NCBI RefSeq assembly: GCF_002419965.1 | Contig: NZ_DIHC01000002.1 | Coordinates: forward strand, 99,574-163,573 | Length of the DNA stretch: 64,000 bases | DNA from: Pseudomonas sp. UBA5706 | GTDB taxonomy: Bacteria; Pseudomonadota; Gammaproteobacteria; Pseudomonadales; Pseudomonadaceae | Reading direction: 5' to 3' | Shown here: positions 36,386 through 45,755 of the stretch, piece by piece | How positions within the stretch are numbered: the stretch's first letter is position 1 | How the letters are laid out: each line of letters begins with the position of its first letter | Translations under genes and position numbers: made by a program | Notes under the pieces: model-generated | The model's database searches: none | Seen by the model: only the letters and a program-made list of their open reading frames with translations | What the model was told of the DNA's origin: nothing

Positions 36386-37344
36386 CCGATGAATGCCTCG
36401 CGATCCTGCTTGAGCAACGACAGCAGCCAGACGAAATCGTCCGGCAATGGCGATTCCCAGCTCATGCGCTCCCCGGTCGTCGGATGATCCAGCTCAAGGA
36501 AGCGCGCGTGCAGAGCCTGACGCGGGAAATGTTTCAACGATTCGACCATCGTCACACTGGCTGCCGGTGGGATGCGGAAACGACCGCCGTAGGCAGGATC
36601 GCCCACTAATGGGAAGTTAATGTGGGCCATGTGTACGCGAATCTGGTGCGTACGACCGGTTTCAAGCTTGACCCGCACATGGGTGTGGGACCGGAAGCGC
36701 TCCAGCACCCGGTAATGACTGACCGCAGGCTTGCCGCCTTCCATCACTGCCATGCGCTGACGCTGCTGACCATGACGACCGATCGGTGCATTGATCTTGC
36801 CACCTGCGGTCACCACGCCGATCACGATGCACTCGTAGATCCGGCTGACGCTGCGATTCTGCAATTGGGTGACCAGTTGGGTCTGCGCCTGAATGGTCTT
36901 GGCGACCACCATCAGACCGGTGGTGTCCTTGTCCAGACGATGCACGATGCCGGCGCGCGGCACGTTGATAATGTCAGGCACATGGTGCAGCAAGGCGTTG
37001 AGCAGGGTGCCGTCGGCGTGACCGGCGGCCGGATGAACGACCAGACCGGCCGGCTTGTTGATCACCAGAATCTGGTCGTCCTCATAGACGATATCCAGCT
37101 CGATGTCCTGGGCAACCCACTCGCCCTGGGCTTCCTGCTCGGCTTTGAGGACCAGTTCGGCGCCGCCGTGCACGATGTCACGCGGGCGCAATACGCCTCC
37201 GTCCACAGTCAGGCGGCCGTCTTTGATCCAGGCGGAAAGGCGCGAGCGAGAGTGCTCGGCGAAGAGTTGGGCGGCGACCTGGTCGAGGCGTTGACCGCCC
37301 AATTCGGACGGCACCTCTGCGCGAAGTTCAATGATCTCAGACAT
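36382..37344 (-). CDS. rluD: 23S rRNA pseudouridine 1911/1915/1917 synthase RluD
   Basis: 320 aa. An N-terminal S4 RNA-binding domain (about 15-75, QRLDQVAAQLFAEHSRSRLS) precedes the catalytic domain, with the nucleophilic Asp in IVHRLDKDTTGLMVVAK and TGRTHQIRVHMAHI near the C-terminus. It modifies helix 69 of 23S rRNA. The ATG at 37344 gives the usual 320 aa, whereas the upstream in-frame GTG at 37365 lacks a ribosome-binding site. It is divergent from bamD, as in other pseudomonads. Confidence 0.95.
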   Translation of the reverse strand: MSEIIELRAEVPSELGGQRLDQVAAQLFAEHSRSRLSAWIKDGRLTVDGGVLRPRDIVHGGAELVLKAEQEAQGEWVAQDIELDIVYEDDQILVINKPAGLVVHPAAGHADGTLLNALLHHVPDIINVPRAGIVHRLDKDTTGLMVVAKTIQAQTQLVTQLQNRSVSRIYECIVIGVVTAGGKINAPIGRHGQQRQRMAVMEGGKPAVSHYRVLERFRSHTHVRVKLETGRTHQIRVHMAHINFPLVGDPAYGGRFRIPPAASVTMVESLKHFPRQALHARFLELDHPTTGERMSWESPLPDDFVWLLSLLKQDREAFIG

Positions 37345-37495
37345 GCTCAAACTAGGAGGTGGCACTGGCCTTTGGTTTCGGCTGTGCGCTTGTGGTTAAA
37401 TACGGCGTCTTTTGTCCCGGGGGTTCCACGGGGCGCCCATCATAACAGGACGGTCCTGCGCAAGACAGCAGACCGTTATAGGGACGCAAGCCGCC

Positions 37496-38518
37496 ATGCA
37501 AGTGAAACACCTGCTGCTGATAGCCATCCTCGGACTTACTGTTGCCTGTTCTTCGAAGAAAGAAGTCATCGACGAAAACCTCAGTGAAGTCGAGCTGTAC
37601 CAGCAGGCGCAGGCCGACCTGGACAACAACAGCTACAACAGCGCAACCGAGAAACTCAAGGCGCTGGAATCCCGCTACCCGTTCGGCCGCTACGCCGACC
37701 AGGCCCAGTTGGAGCTGATCTACGCCAACTACAAGAATGGCGAGCCTGAAGCCGCGAAATCCGCAGCCGAGCGCTTCATCCGCCTGCACCCACAGCACCC
37801 GAACGTCGACTACGCCTATTACCTCAAGGGCCTGACCTCGTTCGACCAGGACGTGGGCATCATCGCGCGCTTCCTGCCGCTGGATCAGACCAAGCGTGAC
37901 CCGGGCGCTGCCCGTGACTCGTACAACGAGTTCGCCCAACTGACCAGCCGCTACCCGAACAGCCGCTACGCGCCGGACGCCAAGCAGCGCATGATCTACC
38001 TGCGCAACCTGCTGGCAGCGTACGAAATCCACGTGGCCGACTACTACCTCACACGTCAGGCCTACGTCGCGGCTGTCAATCGTGGTCGTTATGTGGTGGA
38101 AAACTTTCAGGAGACCCCATCGGTCGGCGACGGTCTGGCGGTCATGGTCGAAGGCTACCAGCGCCTGCATCTGGACGATCTGGCCGACACCAGCCTGCAA
38201 GTCCTCAAGGCCAACTACCCGGATCACCCGCAACTGGCCGACGGCAAGTTCGAGGCCCGCACCCCCGATCCGGACAACCGTTCGTGGCTGTCGAAGGCGA
38301 CGCTGGGCCTGATCGAAAGCCGTCCGCCACTGCCGCCGGGAGAAACCCGCGCCAACCAGGACGTGATCAAGCAGTACCAGGACGCCAAGGAAGCCATCCC
38401 GGCCGAACTGTTGCCTGAGAACCAGCCGACAGAAGACGAGAAGAAAAACGAAGACCAGGACGGCGCGCCGAAAAGCCGTTCGATCTTCAGCTACATGACG
38501 TTCGGCCTGTTCGACTGA
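37496..38518 (+). CDS. bamD: Outer membrane assembly lipoprotein BamD
   Basis: 340 aa essential BAM-complex lipoprotein. The lipobox LTVACSS gives an acylated Cys at about residue 18. Five TPR-like helical repeats follow, with [40 protein letters not shown] and [20 protein letters not shown]. The C-terminal tail beyond about 270 is charged and longer than in E. coli, as usual in Pseudomonas. The longer frame from 37412 has no start signal. It is followed by a terminator. Confidence 0.96.
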   Translation: MQVKHLLLIAILGLTVACSSKKEVIDENLSEVELYQQAQADLDNNSYNSATEKLKALESRYPFGRYADQAQLELIYANYKNGEPEAAKSAAERFIRLHPQHPNVDYAYYLKGLTSFDQDVGIIARFLPLDQTKRDPGAARDSYNEFAQLTSRYPNSRYAPDAKQRMIYLRNLLAAYEIHVADYYLTRQAYVAAVNRGRYVVENFQETPSVGDGLAVMVEGYQRLHLDDLADTSLQVLKANYPDHPQLADGKFEARTPDPDNRSWLSKATLGLIESRPPLPPGETRANQDVIKQYQDAKEAIPAELLPENQPTEDEKKNEDQDGAPKSRSIFSYMTFGLFD

Positions 38519-38546
38519 TTGCAGGCACGGTTCACGCGTCATGCAT

Positions 38547-38572
38547 AGAGGGGTCCTACGGGACCTCTTTTT
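38547..38572 (+). terminator. Intrinsic terminator of bamD
   Basis: AGAG..GTCC-TAC-GGGACCTCT stem with a two-base bulge, followed by five T. It separates bamD from the pilS operon. Confidence 0.8.
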
Positions 38573-38663
38573 CATTTCCGACATCACGGCGGGGCGCAGA
38601 TCACTGTGCGCCCGTCTGCGCGTTGGCTACACTGCGGCATCCTCACTCACTAAGCTGGTAAAC

Positions 38664-38903
38664 ATGATTCGCTTGATTATGTGGGCCGCCTTGATCGCGG
38701 CGGCGATCTGGTTCTTCAAACGGCTGACCAACGGCCCTGTCCGGAAAGCGAAACCCGCAGCGCCGGAAATCGACGCGGCGCCGATGGTACGTTGCGCCCA
38801 ATGCGGTGTTCATGTCCCCCGCGATCGGGCCTTGAGTCAGGGTCAGCATTGGTATTGCACCGAAGCCCACCGCCTGCAGGGCCCCGCCGCACGTGACCGC
38901 TGA
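38664..38903 (+). CDS. Small zinc-ribbon membrane protein (PP0621-type)
   Basis: 79 aa. One N-terminal membrane helix (IRLIMWAALIAAAIWFF) is followed by a short linker and a C-terminal zinc-ribbon half, VRCAQCGVHVPRDRA then HWYCTEAH (Cx2C, Cys/His). I associate it with a small family conserved upstream of pilS in Pseudomonas. No function is known to me. Its stop overlaps the pilS GTG start by 11 bases, suggesting translational coupling. A frame from 38541 is open but crosses the bamD terminator. Confidence 0.8.
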   Translation: MIRLIMWAALIAAAIWFFKRLTNGPVRKAKPAAPEIDAAPMVRCAQCGVHVPRDRALSQGQHWYCTEAHRLQGPAARDR

Positions 38904-40485
38904 AGCATTGTCGCTGGCGACACCTCAAGCCCAGCGCATTCTGCGGCTGTATCACCTGTACCGCCTGAGCATCGGCATCCTGCTGGTGCTGTTGATTTCC
39001 AGCAGCCTGGACGCCGAACTGCTGGAACTGGCAGACATCGAGCTGTTTCGCACTGGCTGCTGGCTGTATCTAGTAGTCAATATTCTGGTGGTCGTGCTGC
39101 TTGAGCGACCGGCCCGCCATGGGCAGCTGTTCACCCTCGCGATGGCCGACGCCATCATGCTCTGCGCGCTGTTCTACGCCGGTGGCGGCCCACCCAGCGG
39201 GATCGGCAACCTGATCGTCGCCTCCGTCGCGATCAGCAATGTGCTACTGCGCAAACGCGTCGGGCTGTTGATCGCTGCGGTGTCGGCGATTGGCATCATC
39301 TACCTGACCTTCTATATCAGCTACCACAAGCCCGCTGCCGCCAACCACTTTGTCCAGGCCGGCTCCCTCGGCGCATTGTGCTTCGCAGCAGCGCTGCTGG
39401 TGCAGGCCCTGGCACGCCGGTTACAGGTTAGCGAAGGTATCGCCGAACAGCGCGCCGCCGATGTCGACAATCTGGAAGAGCTCAACGCATTGATCCTGCA
39501 GCGCATGCGCACCGGGATTCTTGTGCTCGACGCCAACCACAAAGTGCTGCTCGCCAACCACAGCGCCCAGACGCTGCTCGGCCACGACGATTTGCTCGGG
39601 GAAGCCATCGATCCCTATTCGCCGCAACTGGTGGAGCGGCTCAGGCAGTGGCAGATCAACTCGTCCATGACGCCGCGCAGCATGACCACGTCTGCCATCG
39701 GCCCGGTGCTGCGTCCCGGTTTCATTGCGTTGACCCGAGGCAATCAACGGCACACGCTGGTGTTCCTCGACGACCTCTCGCAAATCTCCCAGCAGGCCCA
39801 GCAGCTCAAACTCGTCGCGCTCGGCCGGCTGACCGCCGGCATCGCCCATGAGATCCGCAACCCGCTGGGCGCCATAAGCCATGCTGCTCAGTTGCTGCAT
39901 GAATCCGAGGAACTGACCGGAGCGGACCGCCGCTTGAGCCAAATCATCCAGGACCAATCGGGCCGGATGAATCTGGTGATCGAGAACGTCCTGCAGCTGT
40001 CCCGCCGACGCCAGACCGAACCTCACCTGATTGATCTCAGGCAGTGGCTCGAGCGTTTCGTTGGCGACCTTCGCAGCAGGCTGCCGGTCAACCAGTCCGT
40101 GCATCTGGATATTGGTTTCGGCACACTGACCACCCGCATGGACGCCGAACAGCTGCAGCAAGTCATGACCAACCTGGTGCAAAACGGCCTACGCTATAGC
40201 GGCCAGGTACACGAACAGGCGCAAGTGTGGCTGCGGCTGTTTCATGATGCGCAAAGCGATCTGCCGAGCATGGAAGTGCTGGACGATGGCCCGGGTGTCG
40301 CCACCGAGCACCTGACAAAAATTTTCGAGCCTTTCTTCACCACTGAAAGCAAAGGAACCGGGCTTGGCCTGTACCTTTCTCGCGAGTTATGCGAAAGCAA
40401 TCAGGCGAACCTGGATTACACACCCCGGGAAGGTGGCGGCAGTTGCATGCGGATCACCTTCGCCCATCCGTTCAAACTGAGCTGA
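38893..40485 (+). CDS. pilS: Type IV pilus sensor histidine kinase PilS
   Basis: 530 aa. Six membrane helices occupy about 18-175. A PAS-like domain (about 195-290) follows, then the H-box LTAGIAHEIRNPLGAISHAA, N-box VMTNLVQNGLRYSG, G1 LDDGPGVA and G2 GTGLGLYLSRELCES. In P. aeruginosa PilS senses PilA in the inner membrane and controls PilR. It starts with GTG, overlapping the small zinc-ribbon gene, and ends two bases before pilR. Confidence 0.95.
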   Translation: MTAEALSLATPQAQRILRLYHLYRLSIGILLVLLISSSLDAELLELADIELFRTGCWLYLVVNILVVVLLERPARHGQLFTLAMADAIMLCALFYAGGGPPSGIGNLIVASVAISNVLLRKRVGLLIAAVSAIGIIYLTFYISYHKPAAANHFVQAGSLGALCFAAALLVQALARRLQVSEGIAEQRAADVDNLEELNALILQRMRTGILVLDANHKVLLANHSAQTLLGHDDLLGEAIDPYSPQLVERLRQWQINSSMTPRSMTTSAIGPVLRPGFIALTRGNQRHTLVFLDDLSQISQQAQQLKLVALGRLTAGIAHEIRNPLGAISHAAQLLHESEELTGADRRLSQIIQDQSGRMNLVIENVLQLSRRRQTEPHLIDLRQWLERFVGDLRSRLPVNQSVHLDIGFGTLTTRMDAEQLQQVMTNLVQNGLRYSGQVHEQAQVWLRLFHDAQSDLPSMEVLDDGPGVATEHLTKIFEPFFTTESKGTGLGLYLSRELCESNQANLDYTPREGGGSCMRITFAHPFKLS

Positions 40486-40487
40486 AC

Positions 40488-41825
40488 ATGAGCCAACAGC
40501 AAAAAATCCTGATCGTCGATGATGAACCCGACATTCGCGAGCTGCTGGAGATCACTCTGGGGCGGATGAAGCTGGACACGCGCAGCGCGCGCAACGTCAA
40601 GGAGGCCCAGGATTGGCTGGCTCGCGAGCCGTTTGACCTGTGTCTGACCGACATGCGCCTGCCCGACGGCAACGGCCTGGAACTGGTGCAGTACATCCAG
40701 AAGCGGCACCCCCAGGTGCCGGTGGCGATGATCACAGCTTATGGCAACCTCGACACGGCCATCCATGCCCTGAAAGCAGGTGCGTTCGACTTCCTCACCA
40801 AACCGGTGGACCTGGCGCGACTGCGCGAACTGGTAAGCAGCGCCTTGCGCCTGCCGATGTCGCCGCGCAACGAAAACAGCATTGACCAACGCCTGCTGGG
40901 TAATTCCCCGCCTATGCAGGCCCTGCGCAAGCAGATCGGCAAGCTGGCGCGCAGTCAGGCGCCGATCTATATCAGCGGTGAGTCCGGCAGCGGCAAGGAG
41001 CTGGTCGCCCGATTGATTCACGAACAAGGCCCGCGCGTCGACAAGCCGTTCGTGCCCGTCAACTGTGGCGCGATCCCTTCCGAGCTGATGGAGAGCGAGT
41101 TCTTTGGCCACCGCAAAGGCAGCTTCACCGGAGCCCATGAAGACAAGCCCGGGCTGTTTCAGGCTGCCAACGGCGGCACGTTGTTTCTCGACGAAGTGGC
41201 CGACCTGCCGTTGGCCATGCAGGTGAAACTGCTGCGCGCCATCCAGGAAAAATCCGTGCGTGCCGTCGGAGGGCAGCAGGAGCAGGTCGTGGACGTGCGC
41301 ATCCTCTGCGCCACCCACAAGGACCTCGGCGTCGAAGTCGCCGCCGAACGCTTCCGTCAGGATCTCTACTACCGGCTTAATGTCATCGAGTTGCGCGTAC
41401 CGCCATTGCGCGAACGTCGGGAAGACATCGAGGAGATCGCCAACAACGTCCTGCGCCGCCTGGCAGAAAACATGCAACCGCCAGCACGCCTGACGTCCCA
41501 GGCCCTGACGGCGCTCAAGGGCTACCGCTTTCCCGGTAACGTGCGCGAGCTGGAAAACATGCTCGAACGCGCGCACACCCTTTGCGAAAACGATCAGATC
41601 AACGCCGACGACCTGCGCCTCGCCGAACCTGCGAGCACCCTGGACCAGGACGGCCCGAGCCTGGCCGACATCGACAATCTGGAAGACTACCTGGAAAGCA
41701 TCGAACGCAAGCTGATCCTCCAGGCCCTGGAAGAAACCCGCTGGAACCGCACCGCCGCGGCCCAACGGCTGAACCTGACGTTCCGCTCGATGCGTTATCG
41801 ATTGAAGAAACTGGGACTTGAGTGA
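40488..41825 (+). CDS. pilR: Sigma-54-dependent response regulator PilR
   Basis: 445 aa NtrC-family activator. The receiver domain has the phospho-acceptor Asp in LTDMRLPDGNGLEL. The AAA+ domain has Walker A GESGSGKELVARLIH, the sigma-54 contact loop GSFTGA (Ser in place of the usual Ala) and Walker B GGTLFLDEVADL. The C-terminal Fis-type HTH is NRTAAAQRLNLTFRSMRYRL. Its expected target is the sigma-54 promoter of pilA at 12164-12179. The start at 40488 agrees with the receiver N-terminus QQKILIVDDEPD. Confidence 0.96.
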   Translation: MSQQQKILIVDDEPDIRELLEITLGRMKLDTRSARNVKEAQDWLAREPFDLCLTDMRLPDGNGLELVQYIQKRHPQVPVAMITAYGNLDTAIHALKAGAFDFLTKPVDLARLRELVSSALRLPMSPRNENSIDQRLLGNSPPMQALRKQIGKLARSQAPIYISGESGSGKELVARLIHEQGPRVDKPFVPVNCGAIPSELMESEFFGHRKGSFTGAHEDKPGLFQAANGGTLFLDEVADLPLAMQVKLLRAIQEKSVRAVGGQQEQVVDVRILCATHKDLGVEVAAERFRQDLYYRLNVIELRVPPLRERREDIEEIANNVLRRLAENMQPPARLTSQALTALKGYRFPGNVRELENMLERAHTLCENDQINADDLRLAEPASTLDQDGPSLADIDNLEDYLESIERKLILQALEETRWNRTAAAQRLNLTFRSMRYRLKKLGLE

Positions 41826-42001
41826 TCCGCAAAGTCCCTATCCGGGCCTCTCATACGTATTCGCGCCTTCCGTTATCGCAAAGCTCACTCCGGGTTTCCG
41901 ACACACCGCAAACCTGTAGGAGACGTCGCAGATTACACCGGCAGTGAATGCGGTTCGTCAGCGGCAAAGCCCCTTTCTGACACCCCCGCACTGGCCAGCA
42001 C

Positions 42002-43126
42002 CTACGATGAACTGCCGTTAGTATCGAGGCCGATCCTGACATCTGGCGCATACGGCGCAGGGTCAATAATCGGCGCGTCCCCCATCAGCAGATCCGTCAG
42101 AAGCTGACACGAGGCCGGGGCCAGTACCAGGCCGTTGCGGAAATGCCCGCAGTTCAACCACAACCCCTCATGCTTGAGCACCGGCCCAATGAACGGGACT
42201 CCATCGGGCGAACCCGGACGCAACCCGGCCCAGTGCCCCACTACTTCGGCTTCGGCCAGCGCTGGAATCAACGCTTGCGCCGAGGCCTTCAGGCTTTCCA
42301 GCGCATTCCCGGTCGGGGTCTTGTCGTAGCCTTCATATTCCAGCGTGCTGCCGACCAGGATATGGCCATCACGGCGCGGAATCGCGTAGCGGCCTTTGGC
42401 GAGGATCATGCTCGGCAGAAAATCCGCTGCGCATTTGTACAGAATCATTTGCCCCTTGACAGGCTCAACCGGCAGTTCCAGGCCCAGCTTGCCGAGCAGA
42501 TCACCACTCCAGGCCCCGGCCGCCAACACCACGCTGTCACCCAGAATGTCGCCGGCCGATGTCGTCACGCCGATGACCCGTTCTTCGTCACGCACGAAAT
42601 TACTGACTTCACACCCCTCGTGAAGGGTGACATTAGGCATCGCCAGCAAAGCTGCCTTGAGCGACTTGACCAGCCGCGGGTTGCGCACGTTGGCGATATC
42701 GGCCATATGAACGGCGCGCGTATACCCACTGCCCATTACCGGCACGGCGTCATACACCGCTGAAATATCCACCGAGCGCAATGGTCGACCGAGCCGCGCC
42801 GCCCATTCAAGCGCCTCTTTTTCGTCATCCAGATCCAGCCAATACAAGCCGGTCTGATGAACCTGCGGATCGATACCCGTAGCGTCCAGCAGACGCTCGG
42901 CCAACTGTGGATAAAAGTCCTGCGACCAATGCGCCAGCGCCGTCACAGCAGGGCTATAGCGCCACGGATAAAGCGGCGAAACAATGCCACCACCGGCCCA
43001 TGAAGACTCCTGCCCGACGCCCGAGCGATCGAGCAACACCACGCTCTGGACTCGTGCTGCGAGATTGAAGGCAGTCAACAGACCGATGACGCCTCCACCG
43101 ACGATTACCACGTGTTGCCTGGACAT
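42002..43126 (-). CDS. thiO: Glycine oxidase ThiO (FAD-dependent)
   Basis: 374 aa DAO-family flavoenzyme that makes dehydroglycine for thiazole synthesis in some bacteria. The N-terminal FAD fold is VVIVGGGVIGLLTAFNLAA, with GQESSWAGGGIVSPLYPWRY, GRYAIPRRDGHILVGST and the C-terminal CGHFRNGLVLAPASCQLL. The start at 43126 puts the FAD motif at residue 6. It is convergent with pilR across a 176-bp REP-like gap and divergent from the minor pilin operon, as in P. aeruginosa (PA4548). Confidence 0.9.
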   Translation of the reverse strand: MSRQHVVIVGGGVIGLLTAFNLAARVQSVVLLDRSGVGQESSWAGGGIVSPLYPWRYSPAVTALAHWSQDFYPQLAERLLDATGIDPQVHQTGLYWLDLDDEKEALEWAARLGRPLRSVDISAVYDAVPVMGSGYTRAVHMADIANVRNPRLVKSLKAALLAMPNVTLHEGCEVSNFVRDEERVIGVTTSAGDILGDSVVLAAGAWSGDLLGKLGLELPVEPVKGQMILYKCAADFLPSMILAKGRYAIPRRDGHILVGSTLEYEGYDKTPTGNALESLKASAQALIPALAEAEVVGHWAGLRPGSPDGVPFIGPVLKHEGLWLNCGHFRNGLVLAPASCQLLTDLLMGDAPIIDPAPYAPDVRIGLDTNGSSS

Positions 43127-43316
43127 GCAGATCCCGATCATCAATAGAAAATCAACGCCGGTTTGCGCCCCGCAGGTTGCAGATAAACCGACTCCACAGC
43201 GGCTCGAAAACCTCGCCGTGCCACTGGTCCGGAGAATATCCCCGAACATCCACTACATAGCGACTTCGAACCTGAGTAGTATCACCATATTTCTAACGAA
43301 AAATGGAATTTCCTCA

Positions 43317-43850
43317 ATGGGTTTCAGCTCTGGCATTACGCGTTCGACATCGCGTCGCAGCTGGCAAGGTTCTTTTGGGGGCAATAGCGGCGGGTTTACG
43401 TTGATCGAATTGATCGTGGTGGTAGTCATCATGGGGATTTTTGCGGCGATCGCCATGCCCAGCTTTACCAGCATGATTCACCGCAACAGTGTTCGTGCCG
43501 CAGCAAACGAATTCTACGATCTGCTTCAGTATGCGCGCGCCGAGGCTGTGACACGGGGCACCACCGTCAATATCAACGCGCCTGTCAACACCACTAATAT
43601 CGTGGTGACTCTGGGTGAGAACGGAAACGGCACTCAACTGAGACAAGTCGGTGCCGGCGGCCTGCAGGCCGGGGTCAGGATCAACTCTGCAGTTAACAAC
43701 GTGAACTTCACACCCACCGGCACCGCTTCGACCAGTGCCTGTTTCGAGATCCTCTTTCCAACCGACACGTCCATCGCTGCGCAGTATGTGTCTTTGCTCA
43801 GCAGCGGCCGGGTCTCCCCGCCTACCGCAGCCGCACCGGATGGCTGCTGA
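43317..43850 (+). CDS. fimU: Minor pilin FimU (GspH/FimT type)
   Basis: 177 aa prepilin with an unusually long leader of about 27 residues ending NSGG before FTLIELIVVVVIMGIFAAIA. The GspH-like head includes ARAEAVTRGTTVNI and the C-terminal LLSSGRVSP. Two cysteines (SACFEI and the last residue) could pair. FimU belongs to the tip complex that primes pilus assembly. It is first of a six-gene operon and overlaps pilV by one base. The 190-bp divergent region from thiO must contain its promoter. Confidence 0.9.
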   Translation: MGFSSGITRSTSRRSWQGSFGGNSGGFTLIELIVVVVIMGIFAAIAMPSFTSMIHRNSVRAAANEFYDLLQYARAEAVTRGTTVNINAPVNTTNIVVTLGENGNGTQLRQVGAGGLQAGVRINSAVNNVNFTPTGTASTSACFEILFPTDTSIAAQYVSLLSSGRVSPPTAAAPDGC

Positions 43851-44395
43851 TGAATACCTTCAGTCCTCAGCGCCAAGCTGGCTTCAGCATGATTGAAGTG
43901 CTGGTCAGCCTACTCATTACTGTGATTGGCGTGCTGGGCATGGTCGCATTGCAGAGCAAAGCCATTCCGTACACACAGGATTCGGTGCAGCGTAATACGG
44001 CCATGATGCTTGCTGATGATCTGGTGGAGATGATCCGCACCGCGGGCAGTTGCACAGCATCCAATAATTGCCTCAAACCACCGGGTACTCCTTTTGCAGA
44101 CGCCACGACCAGCTGCGTTCCTACGCCCACTGTCCTTGCTCAGCAAATCGGCTGCTGGAAAGCTCAGGCGGGCAAGGCGCTGCCTGGCGCGACTGATCTT
44201 TTGACCGGTTTGTTTTATATCTGCCGCAGCGTCAAACCAGGCGACGTGGGCACCTCCGCTTGCGGTACAGAAAACACACTTGATACCGAAATAGAGATAC
44301 AGGTTGCCTGGTCCGTGAAGAACAATGCGGACTGCATGGACGCCAACGCCAAAAATTCGATATGCACTTACCGAATCAGGACACGCCTGCCATGA
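43850..44395 (+). CDS. pilV: Minor pilin PilV
   Basis: 181 aa prepilin with an 11-residue leader ending RQAG before FSMIEVLVSLLITVIGVLGM, Glu5 present. The head has seven or more cysteines (GSCTAS, NNC, TSC, IGCW, YICR, SACG and others), suggesting several disulfides. It starts in TGATG, overlapping the fimU stop by one base, and overlaps pilW by four. It is a component of the minor-pilin initiation complex. Confidence 0.92.
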   Translation: MNTFSPQRQAGFSMIEVLVSLLITVIGVLGMVALQSKAIPYTQDSVQRNTAMMLADDLVEMIRTAGSCTASNNCLKPPGTPFADATTSCVPTPTVLAQQIGCWKAQAGKALPGATDLLTGLFYICRSVKPGDVGTSACGTENTLDTEIEIQVAWSVKNNADCMDANAKNSICTYRIRTRLP

Positions 44396-45195
44396 AAGCC
44401 GCTGCAATGAGGTACCGGTCTGCAGCCCGACAACGCGGTCTTTCACTGATCGAGCTCATGGTGGCCATGGTCATCGGCTGCTTCCTGATTCTGGGCGTCA
44501 CTCAGATTTTCATTAGCAATCAGAAAAGTTACCTGTTCCAGCAAGGGCAGGTGGGCAACCAGGAAAATGGCCGCTTCGCGTTGGCAATTCTGAGTCAGGA
44601 ACTCTCCAAGGCAGGTTATCGCAGCAACCCTTATCAAGCATTTGCCAAAGGGTCGGGGCAGAGTTGCACCTTTCCTGAGGGTTCGTCCGTCATCGCGAAT
44701 TCGGCGACCTCTGTCTGCATTCGCTATCAGGCACGCAATCGACTGGACGTGTCATGCCAAGGTACGGCCTTGTCGGAAACGGACCAAGCGAGCATTGACA
44801 CCCCGTATGACAGGCTCAAGGAAAATCCGGTCATCGTTGAGAAAATTTACTTCGATGCCGATACCAGCTCGATCATGTGTGCGTCCGGAACCGGGTCGCA
44901 GCAATTGGTCACCGGCGTTGCGGCTTTGCGCTTCGACTATGGCTCGGGTTCCGGCGACCTTAAAACGGTGACAGCTTACGGCACCAGCACCAAAAACGTC
45001 ATTGGTGCCGTCCGCTACGCCGTCCTCATGAAAAGCCCTGGCTCAGCGTCGCTTCAGGACACAACCGAAGTTACATCCCCGGCTCTGGCCGAGTGGGACA
45101 ATCGGTATGGCACCAAATTGGCGGAAAATGACATGTCTGCACAGCTGTATCAACTGGTACAGGGCACAATCATGATCAGGAATCAGATGCAATGA
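44392..45195 (+). CDS. pilW: Minor pilin PilW
   Basis: 267 aa prepilin with a 16-residue leader ending ARQRG, then LSLIELMVAMVIGCFLILGV. Position +1 is Leu rather than Phe, and Glu5 is retained. The large head contains SVCIRYQARNRLDVSC. It overlaps pilV and pilX by ATGA on both sides, so stoichiometric translation is likely. Confidence 0.92.
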   Translation: MKAAAMRYRSAARQRGLSLIELMVAMVIGCFLILGVTQIFISNQKSYLFQQGQVGNQENGRFALAILSQELSKAGYRSNPYQAFAKGSGQSCTFPEGSSVIANSATSVCIRYQARNRLDVSCQGTALSETDQASIDTPYDRLKENPVIVEKIYFDADTSSIMCASGTGSQQLVTGVAALRFDYGSGSGDLKTVTAYGTSTKNVIGAVRYAVLMKSPGSASLQDTTEVTSPALAEWDNRYGTKLAENDMSAQLYQLVQGTIMIRNQMQ

Positions 45196-45755
45196 TGCCG
45201 GTCCACTTTCCGTTTGTCCGGGCAGCCAGACAGCAACAAGGGGCGACACTGCTTGTCGCACTCGTGATGCTGCTGGTCATCACGCTGCTGGCGTTGTCCA
45301 GCCTGAGAGGCGTTTCGCTCGAGTCGAGGATTACCGGCAACCTGCGCTTGCAGAAGATTCTGACCAATGCTGCAGAAGGCGGGCTGCGGGTCGGCGAGCA
45401 AAGTATTAGCACTTCCGTGGCCCCCGACAAAATCACGCCCTGCACATCGACAGCGTGCATGCCCTGGAGCCTTCTGAGCAGCGACCTCAAAGCGACAGCC
45501 ACCATCGACACACCGATACGTTTCGGCGCTGCAGACGCTAATAACGTTGCCACCCTGAACACCAATTACGACGCCAAAGTCCAGTGGTACGTGGTCGAGC
45601 TTCCGCTTCCACGCATCAGCCAGGGCAACTGCGCGCTCACCGGCTGTGGTCGCAGGTATTACGAGGTCAATGCCTGCGCATCGACCGTCCTCTGCACCAG
45701 CGACACGACGACTGCGCGAGTGATCTTGCGCTCTGTCATTGCACGGTCTTACTAA
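45192..45755 (+). CDS. pilX: Minor pilin PilX
   Basis: 187 aa. The leader ends RQQQG before ATLLVALVMLLVITLLALSS. As is usual for the PilX/GspK-like group there is no Glu at position 5. ESRITGNLRLQKILTNAAEG is the conserved second helix. Cysteine pairs occur in TPCTSTACMPW and the C-terminal GNCALTGCG. Its stop overlaps the pilY1 ATG by one base (TAATG). Confidence 0.91.
   Translation: MMPVHFPFVRAARQQQGATLLVALVMLLVITLLALSSLRGVSLESRITGNLRLQKILTNAAEGGLRVGEQSISTSVAPDKITPCTSTACMPWSLLSSDLKATATIDTPIRFGAADANNVATLNTNYDAKVQWYVVELPLPRISQGNCALTGCGRRYYEVNACASTVLCTSDTTTARVILRSVIARSY

Noticed and set aside
37352..38587. 411-codon open frame antisense to bamD
   Set aside because: It covers bamD and its terminator on the opposite strand; bamD has a lipobox, TPR repeats and the right context.
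41830..42000. Small gene in the pilR/thiO gap
   Set aside because: Only degenerate REP-like sequence (CTGTAGGAG followed by GC-rich inverted motifs) is present; no start signal or conserved frame.
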